From Bacillus sp. USDA818B3_A (GTDB taxonomy: Bacteria > Bacillota > Bacilli > Bacillales > Cytobacillaceae): 64,000 nucleotides of DNA. Positions within the stretch are counted from its first letter, which is position 1, and every line of letters begins with the position of its first letter. The stretch spans positions 15,551 to 79,550 of the forward strand of contig NZ_JAABNN010000006.1 in the NCBI RefSeq assembly GCF_009928415.1, written 5' to 3'. The translations under genes and the position numbers were made by a program. Below the pieces are notes generated by a model. That model was given only the letters and a program-made list of their open reading frames with translations. It was not told where the DNA came from and searched no databases. This document shows positions 1 to 8,827 of this stretch, piece after piece.

Positions 1-234
1 AAAGGTTCCCAAGGCAGCAAAGGCTCAAAAGGCAGCAAAGGTTCCCAAGGCAGCAAGGGATCAAAAGGCAGCAAAGGTTCCCAAGGCAGCAAGGGCTCAA
101 AAGGCAGCAAAGGTTCCCAAGGCAGCAAGGGCTCAAAAGGCAGCAAAGGTTCCCAAGGCAGCAAAGGCTCAAAAGGCAGCAAAGGTTCCCAAGGCAGCAA
201 GGGCTCAAAAGGCAGCAAGGGCTCAAAAGGCAAC
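1..234 (+). repeat. 36-bp in-frame tandem repeat
   Basis: Six nearly identical 36-bp units fill 1-216 and a partial copy follows to about 234. Each unit is two 18-bp halves that begin AAAGGTTCCC and AA(A/G)GG(C/A)TCA. Differences between copies are single synonymous or near-synonymous changes. The period is a multiple of three, so copy-number change would keep the frame. Confidence 0.9.
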
Positions 235-279
235 AAAGGTCCTAAAGGTGGACCAAAGGGCCCGAAAGGTAATAAGTAA
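1..279 (+). CDS. Collagen-like Gly-X-Y repeat protein, C-terminal part
   Basis: The reading frame is open from the window edge to TAA at 277-279, so only the C-terminus is present. The translated tract has glycine at every third position (GSK and GSQ triplets, then a GPKG-type tail), which is the collagen-like Gly-Xaa-Yaa pattern seen in exosporium and other surface proteins of spore formers. The other two forward frames are also open through the repeat because of the 36-bp period, but only this frame stops just before a strong terminator. Lys, Ser and Gln fill the X and Y positions almost exclusively, and proline is rare until the tail. The function is not known; a spore-surface or hydrophilic coat role is inference. 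The start and any N-terminal anchor lie outside the window. Confidence 0.7.
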   Translation, partial: KGSQGSKGSKGSKGSQGSKGSKGSKGSQGSKGSKGSKGSQGSKGSKGSKGSQGSKGSKGSKGSQGSKGSKGSKGSKGNKGPKGGPKGPKGNK

Positions 280-291
280 TAGAATAATGAT

Positions 292-323
292 AAACCGGTA
301 CTCAACAAGTACCGGTTTTATTA
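292..323 (+). terminator. Intrinsic terminator of the collagen-like gene
   Basis: A perfect 11-bp stem (AAACCGGTACT with AGTACCGGTTT) has a 5-nt loop and is followed by a T-rich tract. It starts 13 nt after the stop codon. From here to the next start (571) I see no other gene. Confidence 0.9.
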
Positions 324-570
324 TTTAAGTCTGGTTCTAACATAAGAAACTGCTTTTCTTGTTGCTTAGGTACCTATCTAACAATGTAAATATAGACAAA
401 AATCCATCTACATACATAACATTATTTCTAGTTAAACGCTGATTTCTGGCAATCCGTGATATTCGTTTAGAACAAGCCTTCTAATGGGACGTACTATATT
501 GCAAAGGACAAGAATAAATAAACGGAAAATCAATAGAAGGAAACTACAAGAAGGGAGTAAATTCAATTTT

Positions 571-1929
571 ATGTATCATCAACTGACGGTGGTCATTACA
601 ATATTTACTTTTATTCTCACAATGGTAATGATCTTTATCCGTCCCAAAAATATGAACGAAGCTATACCAGCAAGCATCGGAGCCTTACTCGTTTTTCTTA
701 GTGGCAGTGTTTCAATAGGGGACTTGCTTGACATTAGTTCAAAGGTAACCGGGGCTGCGATTACCATCATTGCCACAATTGTTATGGCAATTGTTCTTGA
801 AAGCATAGGTTTTTTTAGTTGGACCGCCGCATTAATGCTTAAACTGTCAAAGGGGTCAGGTTACCGCTTATATTGGAATACCTTGCTGCTATGCTTTTTA
901 ATGACATTATTTTTTAACAACGATGGAAGTATCCTCATAACGACTCCAATTCTAATTCTCATTTTAAACAATTTAAAATTAAAAAACTCACAAAAAATCC
1001 CATATCTCCTTAGTGGTGCGTTAATCGCAACAGCATCCAGTGCACCGATCGGGGTAAGTAATATTGTCAATCTCATTGCACTGAAAATAATTGGAATGGA
1101 TCTTTATCTTCAAACTGAAATGATGTTTGTACCGAGTGTCCTTGGGCTGTTATTCCTATCCTATTTACTGTTCCTTGTTTTTAAAAACCAAATTCCACCG
1201 GTAATTCGCTTCCATTCCTACACCATCCCGCTGCATAAAAACCGCCCCTACCATCCGCTGCAACTAAATGACGAAAACGCTTTCGAGAAACAAAAGAAAC
1301 TAATGATAAAAATGCTAGTCTTCGTTTTCCTGGTAAGAATTAGTCTTTTCGTTGCATCATTTTTTGGAATATCAGTATCGCTGGTGGCTGTATGCGGTTC
1401 AATGCTCCTGTTAATTTGGAGATGGATCTATCTAAAAGTTAATCCAAAGGACGTCCTTAAAAAGATCCCTTGGCATATATTAATCTTTGCCTTCAGCATG
1501 TACGTGATCATCTTTGGATTACACAACATAGGTTTGACCGCCTATTTAATTGAAAACCTAAAACCGTTTGTTAATGACAGCTTATTCCATGCAAGCTTAA
1601 CGATGGGTGTCATCACTTCGCTTTTATCCAACCTATTTAACAACCATCCTGCCTTAATGGTTTCGACATTAGCATTAACGGATATGGGACTTAATCCTTT
1701 TCTGATGAAAACTGTTTATCTTGCGAATATTATCGGAAGTGATATTGGTTCACTCATTTTACCAATCGGCACCCTTGCGACTCTCATTTGGATGTATATA
1801 TTAAAGAAAAACAAAATCAAAATTACTTGGTTTCAGTATATAAAAGTAACACTTATCGTTATACCACCCACGTTACTATTCACCTTAATTGGTTTGTATC
1901 TATGGCTTTTACTGTTTTTTATAAAATAA
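571..1929 (+). CDS. ArsB/NhaD-family membrane transporter
   Basis: This is a polytopic membrane protein of about 450 residues with roughly ten or more hydrophobic segments, resembling arsenical-pump membrane proteins and NhaD-like ion transporters (the citrate transporter-like/IT superfamily). Family features seen are an early segment with NNDGSILITTP, a following PIGVSNIVNLIA stretch, and near the end NIIGSDIGSLILPIGTLATL, matching the repeated Asn/Gly-rich re-entrant motifs of the family. The open frame extends upstream to 484 in a Lys/Arg-rich sequence without a ribosome site; the ATG at 571, with AAGGGAG 14 nt upstream, is preferred but not certain. No arsR or arsC is adjacent, so the substrate (arsenite, Na+/H+ or another anion) is unresolved. 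Confidence 0.75.
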   Translation: MYHQLTVVITIFTFILTMVMIFIRPKNMNEAIPASIGALLVFLSGSVSIGDLLDISSKVTGAAITIIATIVMAIVLESIGFFSWTAALMLKLSKGSGYRLYWNTLLLCFLMTLFFNNDGSILITTPILILILNNLKLKNSQKIPYLLSGALIATASSAPIGVSNIVNLIALKIIGMDLYLQTEMMFVPSVLGLLFLSYLLFLVFKNQIPPVIRFHSYTIPLHKNRPYHPLQLNDENAFEKQKKLMIKMLVFVFLVRISLFVASFFGISVSLVAVCGSMLLLIWRWIYLKVNPKDVLKKIPWHILIFAFSMYVIIFGLHNIGLTAYLIENLKPFVNDSLFHASLTMGVITSLLSNLFNNHPALMVSTLALTDMGLNPFLMKTVYLANIIGSDIGSLILPIGTLATLIWMYILKKNKIKITWFQYIKVTLIVIPPTLLFTLIGLYLWLLLFFIK

Positions 1930-1943
1930 TTAGACCTCTTCTA

Positions 1944-1985
1944 AACAAGTTTGATTTCATCCTAGACATCGAACTTGTTTTTTTA
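1944..1985 (+). terminator. Intrinsic terminator
   Basis: A 12-bp stem (AACAAGTTTGAT with ATCGAACTTGTT, one G-T pair) is followed by eight T residues, 14 nt after the transporter stop. Confidence 0.85.
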
Positions 1986-2081
1986 TTTAAGGTAATGAAC
2001 CATTACACACCACTTTTATCATTATTGAATAATAAATAGTGGATAGACCTTAAGTATTTGGATACAAGGAAGTGATGGGAT

Positions 2082-3575
2082 GTGGTAGACCTCCCACTAA
2101 ACAAGCAAGATCTTCATCAACGATTACAAAAGATTTATCATCAAATCACTCAAGCTGGTAATCTCGTTCAAGATTATCAAGACTTACAAGAAGACAGAAA
2201 AAAGTGCCGGGACAATTTAGTATCTTATCTTGCCTTACGGGAACAACATTTATTAGGACTATCCAAGCAATTAATGGATCAAGGTTTCGCTGATTTTATT
2301 CAGTCACCTGTGCACGTTATCTATACTTTAGAAAAAATTTTAAATCATATCCATGCAATTCCACTCTCCCCTAATAAATTGATGGTGCCAACTCCAGATG
2401 AATCAAGAAAAATCATAAAGAAACGCTGCAATGATTTGTTTGGGAGAGTAACGGACACGAATCACACAACCATTATGGTGACAATAGATTCAAAAATTTT
2501 AAAACAACCATCCTCTATTGATGAATTATTATTAAATGGAATGGATGTAGCGAGGATTAACTGTGCTCATGACAATGTAGAGGTATGGCAGCAATTAGTA
2601 CTTTCTTTAAAGAAAACAGAGCAGAAATTAAAAATCGAAGGAAAGTATCCTAAACAAAAGTCATGTAAGATTTATATGGACTTAGCAGGACCTAAGGTAC
2701 GTATAGGAAAAATCCCAGCTGATCCTATTTATATTATTAAAGGAGATCGATTGCGATTATATCTAAATCCAGGAATGGATGGGCATCCTTCAGCAGAGGG
2801 TATTCCCGCGGGTGTTCCGGTCTCACTGGAAAAAGCGTTTCGAAATGTTCGCCAAGGTGATTCTATTTTTATAGATGATGGGAAAATTCACGGAAGCGCA
2901 GCAGAGGTTACCACTGATTTTATAGAAATTGAGATTCTTGCACCCGCAGGTAAACAGTTACGAATAAAAGAGGGGAAGGGGTTAAATTTGCCTGATTCTC
3001 TCCTTAGCTTAAATCTCCCCGCTTTAACAGAAAAGGATTTATCGGACTTACCATTTGTCGCTAAGTATGCAGATATTTTAGGTATTTCTTTTGTCCATTC
3101 TCCACTAGACTTGAAAAAATTACGTACTGAATTAGAATTATTGAACAGACATGACAAAATTGAAACCAAAGATGCTGTCAACCATTTGGCGAGAATTCTA
3201 TTAGAAGGTCTAAGCTTCGAAAAATTCGGAATCATGCTGGCGAGAGGGGATTTAGCGGTTGAGGTGGGGGCTGAAAATTTATCCTTTGTGCAGGATGAAA
3301 TTTTAACCATTTGTACCTCTGCCTATACGCCGGTTATATGGGCTACAGGTGTATTTGAAAATCTCACAAAAAAAGGGATACCAAGAAGAGCGGAAATCAT
3401 AGATGCAGATTATGGGACACGAGCCGCTTGCATCATGCTAAATAAAGGGACCCATGTGGTTGATGCATTGAAAATGTTAAAAAAATTGGTCTGTTCAAAG
3501 GATGACGGTATCCATAACGATCAAACCAATTTTACAAGGCAATACGGTGTATCTGACATAAAAAGGAAGAAATAG
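2082..3575 (+). CDS. Divergent pyruvate-kinase-like protein with N-terminal extension
   Basis: Residues about 125-470 follow pyruvate kinase motif by motif: an NGMDVARINCAHD strand, MDLAGPKVRIG, GDSIFIDDGKI, KGLNLPD followed by LPALTEKD, GISFVHS, a KIET that sits where the catalytic KIEN lysine would be, IMLARGDLAVEVG, and PVIWATGVFENLTKKG followed by RRAEIIDAD. Several conserved positions differ from housekeeping enzymes (AGPK for KGPE, IET for IEN, ATG for ATQ). About 125 residues of unrelated, helix-rich sequence precede the barrel, and the usual C-terminal allosteric domain looks short. It probably binds phosphoenolpyruvate or a related ligand; true pyruvate kinase activity is uncertain. 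GTG start with AAGGAAG upstream. It is a single gene between two terminators and converges on dsdA. Confidence 0.75.
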   Translation: MVDLPLNKQDLHQRLQKIYHQITQAGNLVQDYQDLQEDRKKCRDNLVSYLALREQHLLGLSKQLMDQGFADFIQSPVHVIYTLEKILNHIHAIPLSPNKLMVPTPDESRKIIKKRCNDLFGRVTDTNHTTIMVTIDSKILKQPSSIDELLLNGMDVARINCAHDNVEVWQQLVLSLKKTEQKLKIEGKYPKQKSCKIYMDLAGPKVRIGKIPADPIYIIKGDRLRLYLNPGMDGHPSAEGIPAGVPVSLEKAFRNVRQGDSIFIDDGKIHGSAAEVTTDFIEIEILAPAGKQLRIKEGKGLNLPDSLLSLNLPALTEKDLSDLPFVAKYADILGISFVHSPLDLKKLRTELELLNRHDKIETKDAVNHLARILLEGLSFEKFGIMLARGDLAVEVGAENLSFVQDEILTICTSAYTPVIWATGVFENLTKKGIPRRAEIIDADYGTRAACIMLNKGTHVVDALKMLKKLVCSKDDGIHNDQTNFTRQYGVSDIKRKK

Positions 3576-3604
3576 CGTGTATTTTTTCACAGCTATTTCT
3601 TTAA
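3566..3604. terminator. Shared bidirectional terminator
   Basis: AAGAAATAGC pairs with GCTATTTCTT, with T-runs on both strands. It overlaps the stop codons of the pyruvate-kinase-like gene (+) and dsdA (-), so both convergent genes use it. Confidence 0.75.
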
Positions 3605-4936
3605 AAAAGAATCACCTTTTTTATAATACTGTTCCATAATCTCGTCTGGAACCATACTCCCGCCTGTTGCCCATACAATATGAACAGGCTTTTTTTCTTG
3701 CATTTGATATCGCTGGACAAATTGGCTGCTTTGAAGCCAAAGTTTCACCGGGCCAATCATTCCTGCTAAGGCAGAAGGTTCTAATTTAATATTTTCTGTA
3801 TCAGCAAGGTCCTTTAATAGCTTAAATAATTCCCCATCTTTTATGGTATAAGCTCCACTTAAGAGCGGCTCAACGATTTTACTAACAAATCCGGACGGTC
3901 TTCCAACAGCAAGCCCATCAGCAGCAGTGAGATTATCGATCCCAATATCTAAAACGGATATCTTTTCATGCAAACCTGTCATTAATCCAAGTAACATGCA
4001 GGGTGAATGAGTGGGTTCAGCAAAAAAGCAGTGAACATTGTCTTGAAAAATTTGCTTTAAACCAAACGTAACTCCCCCAGGAGCTCCACCGACCCCACAT
4101 GGAAGATAGACCATCAATGGATGGTCTTCGTCTACTTGAATCTCAAGTTCCTCCAGTTGGTTTTTCAATCTTAAGGCGGCAACAGCATATCCGAGAAATA
4201 GTTGTTGTGAGTTTTCATCATCTACGAAATAACAAAATGGGTCCTTACCTGCCTGAATTCGGCCAGCCTCAACCGCCTTACTATAATCGCCGGTATATTC
4301 CACAACCTGGACACCTTTACTTCTGAGCAGATCCTTCTTCCACTTTTTCGCATCGGCAGACATATGGACCGTTACCCTAAACCCCAATTTGGCACTAATA
4401 ATCCCGATGCTTAAGCCTAGATTACCAGTGGAGCCAACAGCGATGCTATATTTTGAAAAAAATCGGCGGAATTCTTCATTGCCTAGAATCGAGTAATCAT
4501 CCTTTTTTGTAAGAATCTTTTGTTCAATGGCTAAATCCTCCGCGTGCTTAAGGATTTCGTAAATTCCACCTCTGGCTTTAATGGAACCGGAAATGGGGAG
4601 GTGGCTGTCACATTTCAACCATAAATCCCCTGGAAAAGGCTGACCGTAATTTTTCATTAGGTTATCTTTCATTTTAGTAATCTTAACTAAGTTAGATTCA
4701 ATCTTCCCATCAGCAGCTTTAGTTTCAGGAAACACGCGGGCAATGTAAGGGGCGAATCGACTTAAACGTTCTTCTGCATCCTTAATATCGTTAAGAGTGA
4801 GCGGAGCGGTGCCAAGACCTTTCTGACCCTGCTGAAGCCTAGGATTCAACCAAAAAACTTCATCTAGAGCTTTCATTTTGGCAAGTAAGTCAAGCGCTTC
4901 GGCATCAAGCGAACTTTCATTCGTTAATGGATTCAT
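3593..4936 (-). CDS. dsdA: D-serine dehydratase
   Basis: A PLP-dependent fold-type II enzyme that converts D-serine to pyruvate and ammonia. The 447-residue length fits DsdA. The lysine in [14 protein letters not shown] (K120, E. coli numbering about 118) would form the Schiff base; GSTGNLGLS binds the substrate carboxylate or phosphate, and [10 protein letters not shown] is the glycine-rich phosphate loop. The C-terminal [11 protein letters not shown] is also typical. ATG start with GGAGGG eight bases upstream. No dsdX permease or LysR-type dsdC is adjacent, so it is probably a stand-alone gene for D-serine detoxification or use. Confidence 0.93.
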   Translation of the reverse strand: MNPLTNESSLDAEALDLLAKMKALDEVFWLNPRLQQGQKGLGTAPLTLNDIKDAEERLSRFAPYIARVFPETKAADGKIESNLVKITKMKDNLMKNYGQPFPGDLWLKCDSHLPISGSIKARGGIYEILKHAEDLAIEQKILTKKDDYSILGNEEFRRFFSKYSIAVGSTGNLGLSIGIISAKLGFRVTVHMSADAKKWKKDLLRSKGVQVVEYTGDYSKAVEAGRIQAGKDPFCYFVDDENSQQLFLGYAVAALRLKNQLEELEIQVDEDHPLMVYLPCGVGGAPGGVTFGLKQIFQDNVHCFFAEPTHSPCMLLGLMTGLHEKISVLDIGIDNLTAADGLAVGRPSGFVSKIVEPLLSGAYTIKDGELFKLLKDLADTENIKLEPSALAGMIGPVKLWLQSSQFVQRYQMQEKKPVHIVWATGGSMVPDEIMEQYYKKGDSFLKK

Positions 4937-5129
4937 GAGAATCCCTCCAAGTATGTTTAGTTAGTAATAGTTTACCATTCCTTGGTTACTGATTGTATAG
5001 AAAGCAAGAAAGAGGGATCATATTCGAAAAAATAAGAACAATCAACAATACTTGGATTTTTGCGTAAGGACGAGTAAAATCTAAGTTATGGTATTTTTAC
5101 TAATAAAAATGTAGATTGGGGCAAGACCA

Positions 5130-5870
5130 ATGATTGTAAAAACAGAAGAGGATTTAAATGGTTTAAAAGAAATTGGCAGAATCGTGGCATCCATCAGAGA
5201 TGAACTGGTAAAAAGAGCTGTACCAGGAGTTACAACGAAAGAACTCGATGAAATTGCTGGAGAGCTCTTTGAAAAAGAAGAAGCCATTTCCGCTCCTAAG
5301 GGCGTATACGATTTTCCGGGCTATTCATGTATTAGTGTGAATGAAGAAGTTGCACATGGAATCCCTGGAGAACGTGTGATCCAAGAAGGGGATTTAGTGA
5401 ATATCGATGTGTCTGGATCCAAGAATGGATATTTTGCTGATACAGGTGTATCCATTGTGGTGGGAAAAGGCGAAGAAATCCTAACAAAAATTTGTGATGT
5501 AGCGAAAGAGGCGTTTGAAGCAGGCTTAAAGAAAGCAAAACCTGGTTCAAGAATCTCAGGGATGGGTAAAGTGGTTCACCAAGTTGCGAAAAACCAAGGG
5601 TTAACGGTCATTAAAAACCTTACAGGTCATGGGATTGGCCGTACGATTCACGAAGAACCTGAGTACATTTATAATTACAATGAAACCTCAGATCATGGAC
5701 TTTTAAAAGAGGGCATGGTTATCGCCTTTGAACCGTTTATCAGCACATTGGATGAAGAAGTATTTGAACTAGAAGATGGCTGGACATTTGTTACTGAAAA
5801 AAGTTTTGTTGCACAATATGAACATACATTAATCATTACAAAGGATGGCCCCATTATTTTAACTAAATAA
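5130..5870 (+). CDS. map: Methionine aminopeptidase, type I
   Basis: Removes N-terminal methionine from nascent proteins. The five metal ligands of the pita-bread fold are all present: D93, D104, H167, E201 and E231, plus the active-site H76 in NEEVAHGIP; each is offset by 3-4 residues from the E. coli enzyme. GHGIGRTIHEEPE is the signature. At 246 residues it is a minimal type I enzyme without a zinc-finger extension. It stands alone rather than in the adk-map-infA ribosomal operon, so it is likely the second copy found in Bacillus (YflG-like). The start is ATG, behind a weak GGGG ribosome site. Confidence 0.93.
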   Translation: MIVKTEEDLNGLKEIGRIVASIRDELVKRAVPGVTTKELDEIAGELFEKEEAISAPKGVYDFPGYSCISVNEEVAHGIPGERVIQEGDLVNIDVSGSKNGYFADTGVSIVVGKGEEILTKICDVAKEAFEAGLKKAKPGSRISGMGKVVHQVAKNQGLTVIKNLTGHGIGRTIHEEPEYIYNYNETSDHGLLKEGMVIAFEPFISTLDEEVFELEDGWTFVTEKSFVAQYEHTLIITKDGPIILTK

Positions 5871-5878
5871 TTCATGTG

Positions 5879-5910
5879 AAGAGAGCGTATTTGGTACGCT
5901 TTCTTTTTTT
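5879..5910 (+). terminator. Intrinsic terminator of map
   Basis: An 11-bp stem (AAGAGAGCGTA with TACGCTTTCTT) with a 5-nt loop ends in a T-run, directly after the map stop. Confidence 0.88.
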
Positions 5911-5973
5911 GCAGCTTTTAATGGAAACACCCGATATTAATCCTTTTCATATAGTAGCAGGGGAGGGGGAAAA

Positions 5974-6912
5974 ATGAATGAATTATTTCCTTTACTGCAA
6001 GAATTAGTAGTCCTTTACGTGATCGGATTAATCGGTTTCATCACAAAACGATTAGGGATCCTTCCTGAACGTACAGAACAGGTACTCACCCAAATCCTTT
6101 TATATATAACGCTGCCTTCCTTAATTTTGTATTCCATGAATCTATCCCCTCAGGCCCATTCCTATTCGTATTTAATCATACTTGTTTTGTTTTCCGTTTA
6201 TGCTCTTGCAGTGGCTTGCTTGATGGCCTTTTATTTGCGTAAGAAAATGAAAATTAGAAAGTCTAGGGAAGCGGTTTTTGAATCGCTGATTATTTTCGGA
6301 AACCAAGGCTTTATCGGATATGCGGTTTGTTATCTTCTTTTTCAAGAAGAAGGGATTATCTATACGGCTATTTTTAATTTAGTTTATCTGCTTCTCATAT
6401 GGTCATATGGAATTTATCTATTCGTTAGAAAAGGCACACAAGTACAGTGGAGAAAGGTGTTCTTCAATCCTGGAATTGCTGCAACTGTTGTAGGTGTCCT
6501 GCTGCTATTTTCACCTATAAAATTGCCTGGTATGGCCGTAAATCTGTTGCACGAATTGGGTGCTCCAACAATCCCTCTGTCAATGCTATTGATCGGCAGT
6601 TTAGTAGGAACCTTACCGATTAGAGAAATGATCAAGCTATGTAAACAACCAAGTATTTGGCTTGTCACCATTACCAGACTCCTCATTATCCCATTATCTT
6701 TACTCCCCTTCATACAAACAAATGTCTCCTTTCCTATTCTTACTACAGCTATGCTCATTACAGGCACACCAAGTGCATCAACCGTATCACTCTATGCTCA
6801 AAAATACGGTGGAGATGTTTACTATGCCTCTATCGGTGTTTTAATAAGTACCGTTTGTTCGTTTGTAACGATTCCGCTGCTATATGCATTGCTTATGTTC
6901 CTATTCCATTAA
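5974..6912 (+). CDS. AEC-family (auxin efflux carrier-like) transporter
   Basis: A 312-residue integral membrane protein with about ten hydrophobic segments in two halves, the arrangement of the AEC/BART superfamily. Family signs are the N-terminal GLIGFITKRLGILPE, the mid-protein FGNQGFIGYAVC with its conserved Asn-Gln-Gly, and the C-terminal TGTPSASTVSLYAQKYGGD, matching the typical P(S/A) and A.(R/K)YG region. Members carry malate, malonate, amino acids or unknown solutes; the substrate cannot be told here. Strong ribosome site AGGGGAGGGGG before ATG. Single gene with its own terminator. Confidence 0.88.
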   Translation: MNELFPLLQELVVLYVIGLIGFITKRLGILPERTEQVLTQILLYITLPSLILYSMNLSPQAHSYSYLIILVLFSVYALAVACLMAFYLRKKMKIRKSREAVFESLIIFGNQGFIGYAVCYLLFQEEGIIYTAIFNLVYLLLIWSYGIYLFVRKGTQVQWRKVFFNPGIAATVVGVLLLFSPIKLPGMAVNLLHELGAPTIPLSMLLIGSLVGTLPIREMIKLCKQPSIWLVTITRLLIIPLSLLPFIQTNVSFPILTTAMLITGTPSASTVSLYAQKYGGDVYYASIGVLISTVCSFVTIPLLYALLMFLFH

Positions 6913-6913
6913 T

Positions 6914-6942
6914 GTGAAGGCAATCACTGCCTTCACTTTTTT
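6914..6942 (+). terminator. Intrinsic terminator
   Basis: A perfect 9-bp stem (GTGAAGGCA with TGCCTTCAC), 5-nt loop, then TTTTTT. Confidence 0.9.
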
Positions 6943-7076
6943 ACTGATTGTTAAAGTTATATAGGAAATACGTGAAAAACGAAGAAATCTTAAGATTGAA
7001 GATGATGTTTCCGCTTTCATTTAACTTCACAAATTGTTCACATTTATATATACTGTGTTTTGTTAACTACGGCCCC

Positions 7077-7147
7077 GACTTTCATGAGAGTTGAAAGTCA
7101 ACAAATAATTCGGAAGCGACTATTAGCAATGACATATGCGGTTAGTC
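7077..7147 (+). promoter_or_regulatory. Structured leader upstream of the SulP gene
   Basis: Between the AEC terminator and the SulP start lies about 240 bp without a gene. It contains a perfect 8-bp hairpin (GACTTTCA with TGAAAGTC, 7-nt loop, 7077-7099) and a weaker GACTA/TAGTC pairing (7118-7147). Neither is followed by a T-run, so this is not a terminator. It does not match a riboswitch class I know. An RNA leader or regulator site is a guess. Confidence 0.3.
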
Positions 7148-7187
7148 ACTTAAGCTGGATTAAAACCAATTGAGAGAGGTGCGTTTT

Positions 7188-8666
7188 TTGAATTTAAGTA
7201 CAATTAAATATTCATGGTTTGGTAACATTAAAGGAGATGTTTTAGCTGGGATTGTTGTTGCAATGGCTCTCATCCCCGAGGCGATTGCCTTCTCCATCAT
7301 TGCAGGTGTCGACCCCATGATCGGGTTGTATGCATCGTTTTGTATTGCGGTAACCATTTCTTTTGTAGGTGGAAGACCAGGAATGATCTCTGCTGCAACG
7401 GGAGCAACTGCACTCATAATGACATCTTTAGTTAAAGAGTATGGTTTGCAATATTTACTCGCAGCCACCATCCTGACTGGTGTCATTCAAATCATTATGG
7501 GGGCATGTAAAATTAGTCGTTTGATGAAGTTTGTCCCACGTTCGGTAATGACAGGTTTTGTTAATGCATTAGCCATTTTAATCTTTTCAGCTCAATTAGT
7601 TCAGTTTGAAGGGGCCACTTGGCAAATGTATGCAATGGTTGCGGGTGCGCTGGTGATTATTTATATACTGCCACGTTTTACAAAAGTGGTTCCAGCTCCA
7701 TTGGTTGCCATCATTGTGATGACAGTCATTTCGATTGCAACAGGCAGTGATGTTCGTTCAGTAGGTGATCTAGGTGAATTAACATCCAAGCTGCCAGTGT
7801 TTTTAATCCCAGATATCCCGTTTAATTTAGAGACATTGAGAATTATTTTTCCTTATTCCATTTCGATTGCTCTTGTTGGATTGGTGGAAACATTACTCAC
7901 TTCATCCATTATAGATGATATGACAGATACCGATAGTGATAAAAATAAAGAAGCAAGAGGTCAAGGGATCGCGAATATCGTCTCCGGTTTATTTGGCGGG
8001 ATGGCTGGCTGTGCGATGATTGGACAATCTGTTATAAACGTTAAATCAGGCGGTAGAGGCCGCTTGTCTACCTTTATTGCAGGGGCCTTCCTAATGACAC
8101 TGATTGTCTCCCTTCAAGGATTCCTCGTTCAGATTCCTATGGCTGCACTCGTTGCAGTTATGTTCATGGTATCGATAGGGACGTTTGACTGGTCTTCTCT
8201 TAAGAACATTAGAAAAATTCCTGTAACTGACACGATCGTAATGATTATTACAGTCATTACTGTAGTAATGACTGACAATTTATCATTGGGCGTTTTAGTT
8301 GGGGTTATATTAAGTGCTATTTTCTTTGCCTCCAAGATTTCTAAAGTGAAGGTAACCAGTATCTCAGCAAAAGGGACAAATAAAAAGATTTATCAAGTAA
8401 CAGGTCAGCTATTCTTTGCTTCGGTAACTGATTTTGTTAACAGCTTTGATTTTAAAGAAGATGTAAACGAAGTAGATCTAGATTTATCAAATGCTCACCT
8501 ATGGGATGACTCTGCCGTTGGTGCCATCGATAAAGTCGTCATAAAGTACCATCAAAATGGTGTGAAGGTTAATCTAAAAGGCTTAAATCAAGAAAGCAAT
8601 TTACTTATTGATAAAATCGCCATTCATAATAAACCAGGAGCGCTGGAAAAAGCTGCTGGCCAATGA
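7188..8666 (+). CDS. SulP-family anion permease with STAS domain
   Basis: A SulP/SLC26 carrier of about 492 residues. The N-terminal two thirds hold the repeated transmembrane core, with early segments [30 protein letters not shown] and [13 protein letters not shown] read as the sulfate-transporter signature region; the last 110 residues form a cytoplasmic STAS domain ([20 protein letters not shown]). Substrate could be sulfate, bicarbonate or another anion. The open frame begins at 7170, but AGAGAGGTG at 7173-7181 points to the TTG at 7188 as the true start. No carbonic anhydrase or sulfate gene is adjacent. Transcription ends at the terminator just downstream. Confidence 0.9.
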   Translation: MNLSTIKYSWFGNIKGDVLAGIVVAMALIPEAIAFSIIAGVDPMIGLYASFCIAVTISFVGGRPGMISAATGATALIMTSLVKEYGLQYLLAATILTGVIQIIMGACKISRLMKFVPRSVMTGFVNALAILIFSAQLVQFEGATWQMYAMVAGALVIIYILPRFTKVVPAPLVAIIVMTVISIATGSDVRSVGDLGELTSKLPVFLIPDIPFNLETLRIIFPYSISIALVGLVETLLTSSIIDDMTDTDSDKNKEARGQGIANIVSGLFGGMAGCAMIGQSVINVKSGGRGRLSTFIAGAFLMTLIVSLQGFLVQIPMAALVAVMFMVSIGTFDWSSLKNIRKIPVTDTIVMIITVITVVMTDNLSLGVLVGVILSAIFFASKISKVKVTSISAKGTNKKIYQVTGQLFFASVTDFVNSFDFKEDVNEVDLDLSNAHLWDDSAVGAIDKVVIKYHQNGVKVNLKGLNQESNLLIDKIAIHNKPGALEKAAGQ

Positions 8667-8674
8667 TTTTAAAA

Positions 8675-8703
8675 AGCACGCTGAAAAGATTCAGCGTGTT
8701 TTT
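8675..8703 (+). terminator. Intrinsic terminator
   Basis: CACGCTGAA pairs with TTCAGCGTG over a 4-nt loop, followed by TTTTT, 10 nt after the SulP stop. Confidence 0.88.
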
Positions 8704-8706
8704 CTA

Positions 8707-8753
8707 TTGACTAAAATCAATAAATATATTATCGTTATCTCATATTCGAGATA
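8707..8753 (+). promoter_or_regulatory. Promoter and MhqR-type operator for mhqD
   Basis: A TTGACT -35 box (8707-8712) and a TATCGT -10 box (8730-8735) are 17 bp apart. Immediately downstream, 8736-8753 is the inverted repeat TATCTC-ATATTC-GAGATA, which agrees with the MhqR operator of B. subtilis as I recall it (tATCTcgaAtTCgAGATa). A repressor here would cover the transcription start. The position fits repression relieved by quinones or diamide, as known for the mhq regulon; the match to this genome's MhqR is inference. Confidence 0.7.
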
Positions 8754-8827
8754 TTTTAATTCTAAACAATATTTGTTTAAGATTGGAGAAGCTAACAAAA
8801 TAGCGTTTATGAAAAGGAGCAATATAA

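Noticed and set aside
1..234. Short repeats as a CRISPR array
   Set aside because: Repeats are contiguous without unique spacers, and the period is in frame with a Gly-X-Y coding tract.
2888..3310. 140-residue minus-strand frame
   Set aside because: Lies wholly opposite the pyruvate-kinase-like gene, whose motifs explain the sequence; no ribosome site.
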